Below are positions 4,805-6,965 of a stretch of 6,965 bases of DNA, piece after piece. The notes below the pieces were generated by a model. That model was not told the DNA's origin and made no database searches. It was given only the letters and a program-made list of their open reading frames with translations. The stretch is from the NCBI GenBank assembly GCA_024639415.1, contig JAHEIK010000202.1:1-6965 (forward strand), given 5' to 3'. Source of the stretch: Planctomycetota bacterium (GTDB lineage: Bacteria > Planctomycetota > PLA2 > JAEUHO01). How positions within the stretch are numbered: the stretch's first letter is position 1; every line of letters starts with the position of its first letter. The position numbers and the translations under genes are program-made.

Positions 4805-6595
4805 ATGTGCGGCTTCATCGGCGTGCTGCGTCCGCGCTCGGCCGGACCCGTCTCGGAGGACGAGCTGCGTGTACTGCTGCCGCGAATCCGCCACCGGGGT
4901 CCCGACCAGGAGGGCGTCTTCACACGCGCCGGCTTCGGGGTGGCGGCGGCCAGGCTGCGCATCCGGGGCGGCGCCGAGGGCGATCAGCCGCTGGTGAGCA
5001 AGGACGGCCGGCGCGCCGTGGCCTTCAACGGCGAGCTGCTCTACGAGGGCGCACACGTCGCCACAGCGCCTCAGCAGTGCGATACGCCGCTCCTGCTCGA
5101 CGCCTCGCTGGACGACGACGACCTGCTGAGCGGCAACATGGGCGCGCTCGTGCGCTACGACGCGCGCGAGCGGCGTGTCGATCTCGGGCGAGACCCGCTC
5201 GGCATCAAGCCGCTCTACATCGCGGAACTCGAGGACGGCACGCTGTGGTTCGCCAGCGAGATCGCGCCCCTGCTCGCCGCGGTGCCTGCACTGCGCAAGC
5301 CGGATCGCGACGGACTCGCCGAGCTGCTGCACTTCCACCGTCCGCGCGCCCGTCTGCCGCTCGAGGGTGTGCGTGCCTTGCCGCGCGGCCTGACCGTCAG
5401 CTTCGCCCTGGACCGGCGCGGGTTCCTCGACGCGTCGAGCACGCCCAAGCCCGGAGCGCGCCCCGCCGCACCGCAGGTGCAGCTGGTGGACGAGCCTCCC
5501 GTGGCCGTGGAGCGGGCCTGGCGCGACGCCGCGCGGCGCGCGGCAGACGTCGACGGACCCGTGAGCCTGCTGCTCTCCGGCGGTCTCGACTCGTCGGCGG
5601 TGGCCGCGTGGGCGGAGCGACCGGACCTGCTCTGCCTGACCGGTCGTTTCGAGCCGGCGGGGGGTGCGTTCGACGAGTCGGAGGCGGCGGCCGCCGTGGC
5701 TCGTCACGTGGGTCTGCAGCACGAGATCGTCGAGTTGCGCGACGAGGACCTCATCGCGGATCTGCCGGCCGTCGTGCGCGCGCTCGAGATGCCGCTCGCC
5801 GGTCCCGGCTCTCTCGCGCTCTGGCGCATGGCCCCGCGCGCGCGCGAGCACGGGCGCGTCGCGCTCACCGGCACGGGCGGCGACGAACTGCTGGGCGGCT
5901 ACGCACGCATCGCCCTGGTGATCGGGCGGGCCGGGGCGTGGACCCGCGGCTACGAGCCGCTGCGCGCGCGCATCGAGCAGGCGGGCAGCGATCCGGCCGC
6001 GCGCATGCGCGCGGCGTTCGATCGCTCCAGCGACCTGCAGCCCGTGCTCGATCCGTCGTTTGCCGCAAGCCTGGGCTGGCCGGTGACGGCGCCGCTGCTG
6101 ACGGACCGGTCGCCGCTGCGCTCGATGCTCTGGGAGGAGCGCAACGGCACGCTCCTAAGCCTGCTGCAGGTCGAGGATCGCGTGCTGATGGCCCACGGCG
6201 TCGAAGGCCGTCCCGTGGGCTGCCTTGGAACGCTTCCGGCCGTGGCCGCCGCGCTCCCGGACGAGTGGTTGGTGGGCCCCGACGGTGAGGGCAAGCGCGC
6301 GCTGCGCGCCGCGCTGCGGGGCGCCATCCCGGAGGCCGTCCGAACGGACACGCGCAAGCGGGGTTTCCCGACGCCGTTCGCCCGGGCCGCGCGCGGCGCC
6401 GGTCGCGAGCTCGTCGAGTCCTGGCTGGCCGATTCGCGCTTCAGCGGGCGCGGCTGGTGGGACGTCGACGCCGTGCGCACCCTTCTCTTGGAGGAGCGCC
6501 CGGCGTATGACCGCGCGCTCTTCGCCGTCTTGTGCTGGGAGTGGTGGGCGCGCTGGTTCCTCGACGGGGACGCGTTCGCGGAGGATCCCCGATGA
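4805..6595 (+). CDS. Glutamine-hydrolysing asparagine synthetase-like amidotransferase (AsnB family)
   Basis: The 596-residue protein has both family domains. The N-terminal class II glutaminase starts with the nucleophile Cys2 (MCGFIGVL). It has RHRGPDQ (29-35), Arg50, FNGE (74-77), Asp93 and the GRDPLGIKPLY segment (128-138). The C-terminal synthetase domain has the ATP-pyrophosphatase loop LLLSGGLDSSAVAA (255-268), TGTGGDELLGGY (355-366), VEDRVLMAHGVEGR (456-469) and KRALRAAL with RKRGFPTPF (497-525). Family members use glutamine nitrogen to amidate an ATP-activated carboxylate, aspartate or another compound. Homologues in surface-glycan clusters amidate sugars. The usual RVPFLD after E-x-R is replaced by PVGCLGT (470-476), although flanking residues align without a length change. 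GGAG at 4791-4794 is a good ribosome-binding site. The gene lies 3 bp after the methyltransferase stop and overlaps the next gene by 4 bp, so co-translation is likely. Confidence 0.92.
   Translation: MCGFIGVLRPRSAGPVSEDELRVLLPRIRHRGPDQEGVFTRAGFGVAAARLRIRGGAEGDQPLVSKDGRRAVAFNGELLYEGAHVATAPQQCDTPLLLDASLDDDDLLSGNMGALVRYDARERRVDLGRDPLGIKPLYIAELEDGTLWFASEIAPLLAAVPALRKPDRDGLAELLHFHRPRARLPLEGVRALPRGLTVSFALDRRGFLDASSTPKPGARPAAPQVQLVDEPPVAVERAWRDAARRAADVDGPVSLLLSGGLDSSAVAAWAERPDLLCLTGRFEPAGGAFDESEAAAAVARHVGLQHEIVELRDEDLIADLPAVVRALEMPLAGPGSLALWRMAPRAREHGRVALTGTGGDELLGGYARIALVIGRAGAWTRGYEPLRARIEQAGSDPAARMRAAFDRSSDLQPVLDPSFAASLGWPVTAPLLTDRSPLRSMLWEERNGTLLSLLQVEDRVLMAHGVEGRPVGCLGTLPAVAAALPDEWLVGPDGEGKRALRAALRGAIPEAVRTDTRKRGFPTPFARAARGAGRELVESWLADSRFSGRGWWDVDAVRTLLLEERPAYDRALFAVLCWEWWARWFLDGDAFAEDPR
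6580..6584 (+). promoter_or_regulatory. Ribosome-binding site for the membrane glycosyltransferase gene
   Basis: A strong GGAGG lies within the last codons of the amidotransferase gene, 7 nt before the ATG at 6592. It supports that start and the ATGA overlap as translational coupling. Confidence 0.8.
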
Positions 6596-6965
6596 GCAGC
6601 TCTTCGGTCGGGCGCATCGCCCTCTGGGTCGCGGGCGCAGCCCTGCTGGCCCACGCCGGCCTGTTCGCGGGCGGCGTGTGGTCCTTCGACTCGATCAACT
6701 ACGACGATCCGCAGGTGCTCTCCATCCTCGAGGCGAAGTCTGTCGGCGACCTGCTCACGTCGGCTACCTGGTACGCCTACAAGCCGATCTACTTCCTCAG
6801 CCTGAAGTTCGACGCGCTGTTCGGCGACGCGACCGTGCAGGTGGGGCACGTGCTCAACCTATTGCTGCACGCGCTGGCCGCGTTCCTGCTCGTGCGCCTG
6901 CTGTTCGACATCTTCGGCTCACGCTGGATTGCGGGGGCGGCGGGCCTGTTGTTCGCCATCCATCC
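6592..6965 (+). CDS. Membrane GT-C glycosyltransferase, PMT/TMTC-like, N-terminal part only
   Basis: The frame runs from the ATG at 6592 to the window end with 124 complete codons and no stop. Residues 8-30 form a first membrane segment. A loop with NYDDPQ (36-41) follows, with the paired acidic residues Asp38 and Asp39 expected in the first external loop of GT-C enzymes. Then come YKPIYFLSLKFDALFGD (63-79), a second hydrophobic segment (about 84-104, GHVLNLLLHALAAFLLVRLL) and a third starting at about 112 (AGAAGLLFAIH). This order matches the start of bacterial membrane proteins that join a PMT/TMTC-like glycosyltransferase to C-terminal TPRs. Such enzymes take a sugar from a polyprenyl-phosphate carrier on the outer face of the membrane. 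Whether TPRs follow here lies outside the window. It overlaps the amidotransferase stop (ATGA, 4 bp) and has a strong GGAGG site, so it belongs to that operon. Confidence 0.8.
   Translation, partial: MSSSSVGRIALWVAGAALLAHAGLFAGGVWSFDSINYDDPQVLSILEAKSVGDLLTSATWYAYKPIYFLSLKFDALFGDATVQVGHVLNLLLHALAAFLLVRLLFDIFGSRWIAGAAGLLFAIH

Noticed and set aside
4087..6288. 733-codon plus-strand frame and 581-codon minus-strand frame (4106-5851) over the operon
   Set aside because: Both are Arg/Ala-rich shadows of the methyltransferase and asparagine synthetase genes, which carry full sets of family motifs in another frame.

Overview
This is a high-GC bacterial window with tight gene packing. Six protein-coding genes can be supported, and two of them run off the window edges. 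The high GC, a secretin-like lipoprotein with an N-terminal TPR region, a family 4 uracil-DNA glycosylase with a long N-terminal tail, and a TMTC-like membrane glycosyltransferase would suit an environmental Planctomycetota-type bacterium. That is an impression only: there is no rRNA or marker gene to fix the taxonomy.

Left part (1-2318). On the minus strand, the 5' 422 codons of a gene encode a lipoprotein signal, an Ala/Pro linker with an 18-bp tandem repeat, TPR-like helices and a charged helix. Just before the window edge begins what looks like the first N-terminal domain of a secretin. A 227-bp divergent spacer separates it from a plus-strand family 4 uracil-DNA glycosylase that retains all four [4Fe-4S] cysteines.

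Middle (2349-4114). A soluble family 2 glycosyltransferase on the minus strand is tail-to-tail with the glycosylase gene. It is head-to-head, with only 39 bp between the start codons, with a small class I methyltransferase. After the methyltransferase comes a 377-bp gene-free stretch packed with palindromic repeats. Four hairpin units all share the head GTAGGGGCG, two in each orientation. They sit inside a nested inverted arrangement that includes a 25-bp inverted repeat with two mismatches. The first unit supplies the methyltransferase stop codon. This is the most unusual feature of the window.

Right part (4115-6965). A tightly coupled plus-strand operon holds a second class I methyltransferase, a glutamine-dependent asparagine synthetase-like amidotransferase 3 bp downstream, and a multi-spanning GT-C (PMT/TMTC-like) glycosyltransferase overlapping it by 4 bp and cut off by the window end. 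Together with the upstream family 2 glycosyltransferase and the first methyltransferase, this resembles a cell-surface glycan or protein-glycosylation locus. The products and substrates cannot be read from the sequence. No complete new defence or mobile system was found. The strongest candidates for something undescribed are the repeat cluster, the asparagine synthetase with an altered C-terminal motif, and the lipoprotein-TPR-secretin architecture.
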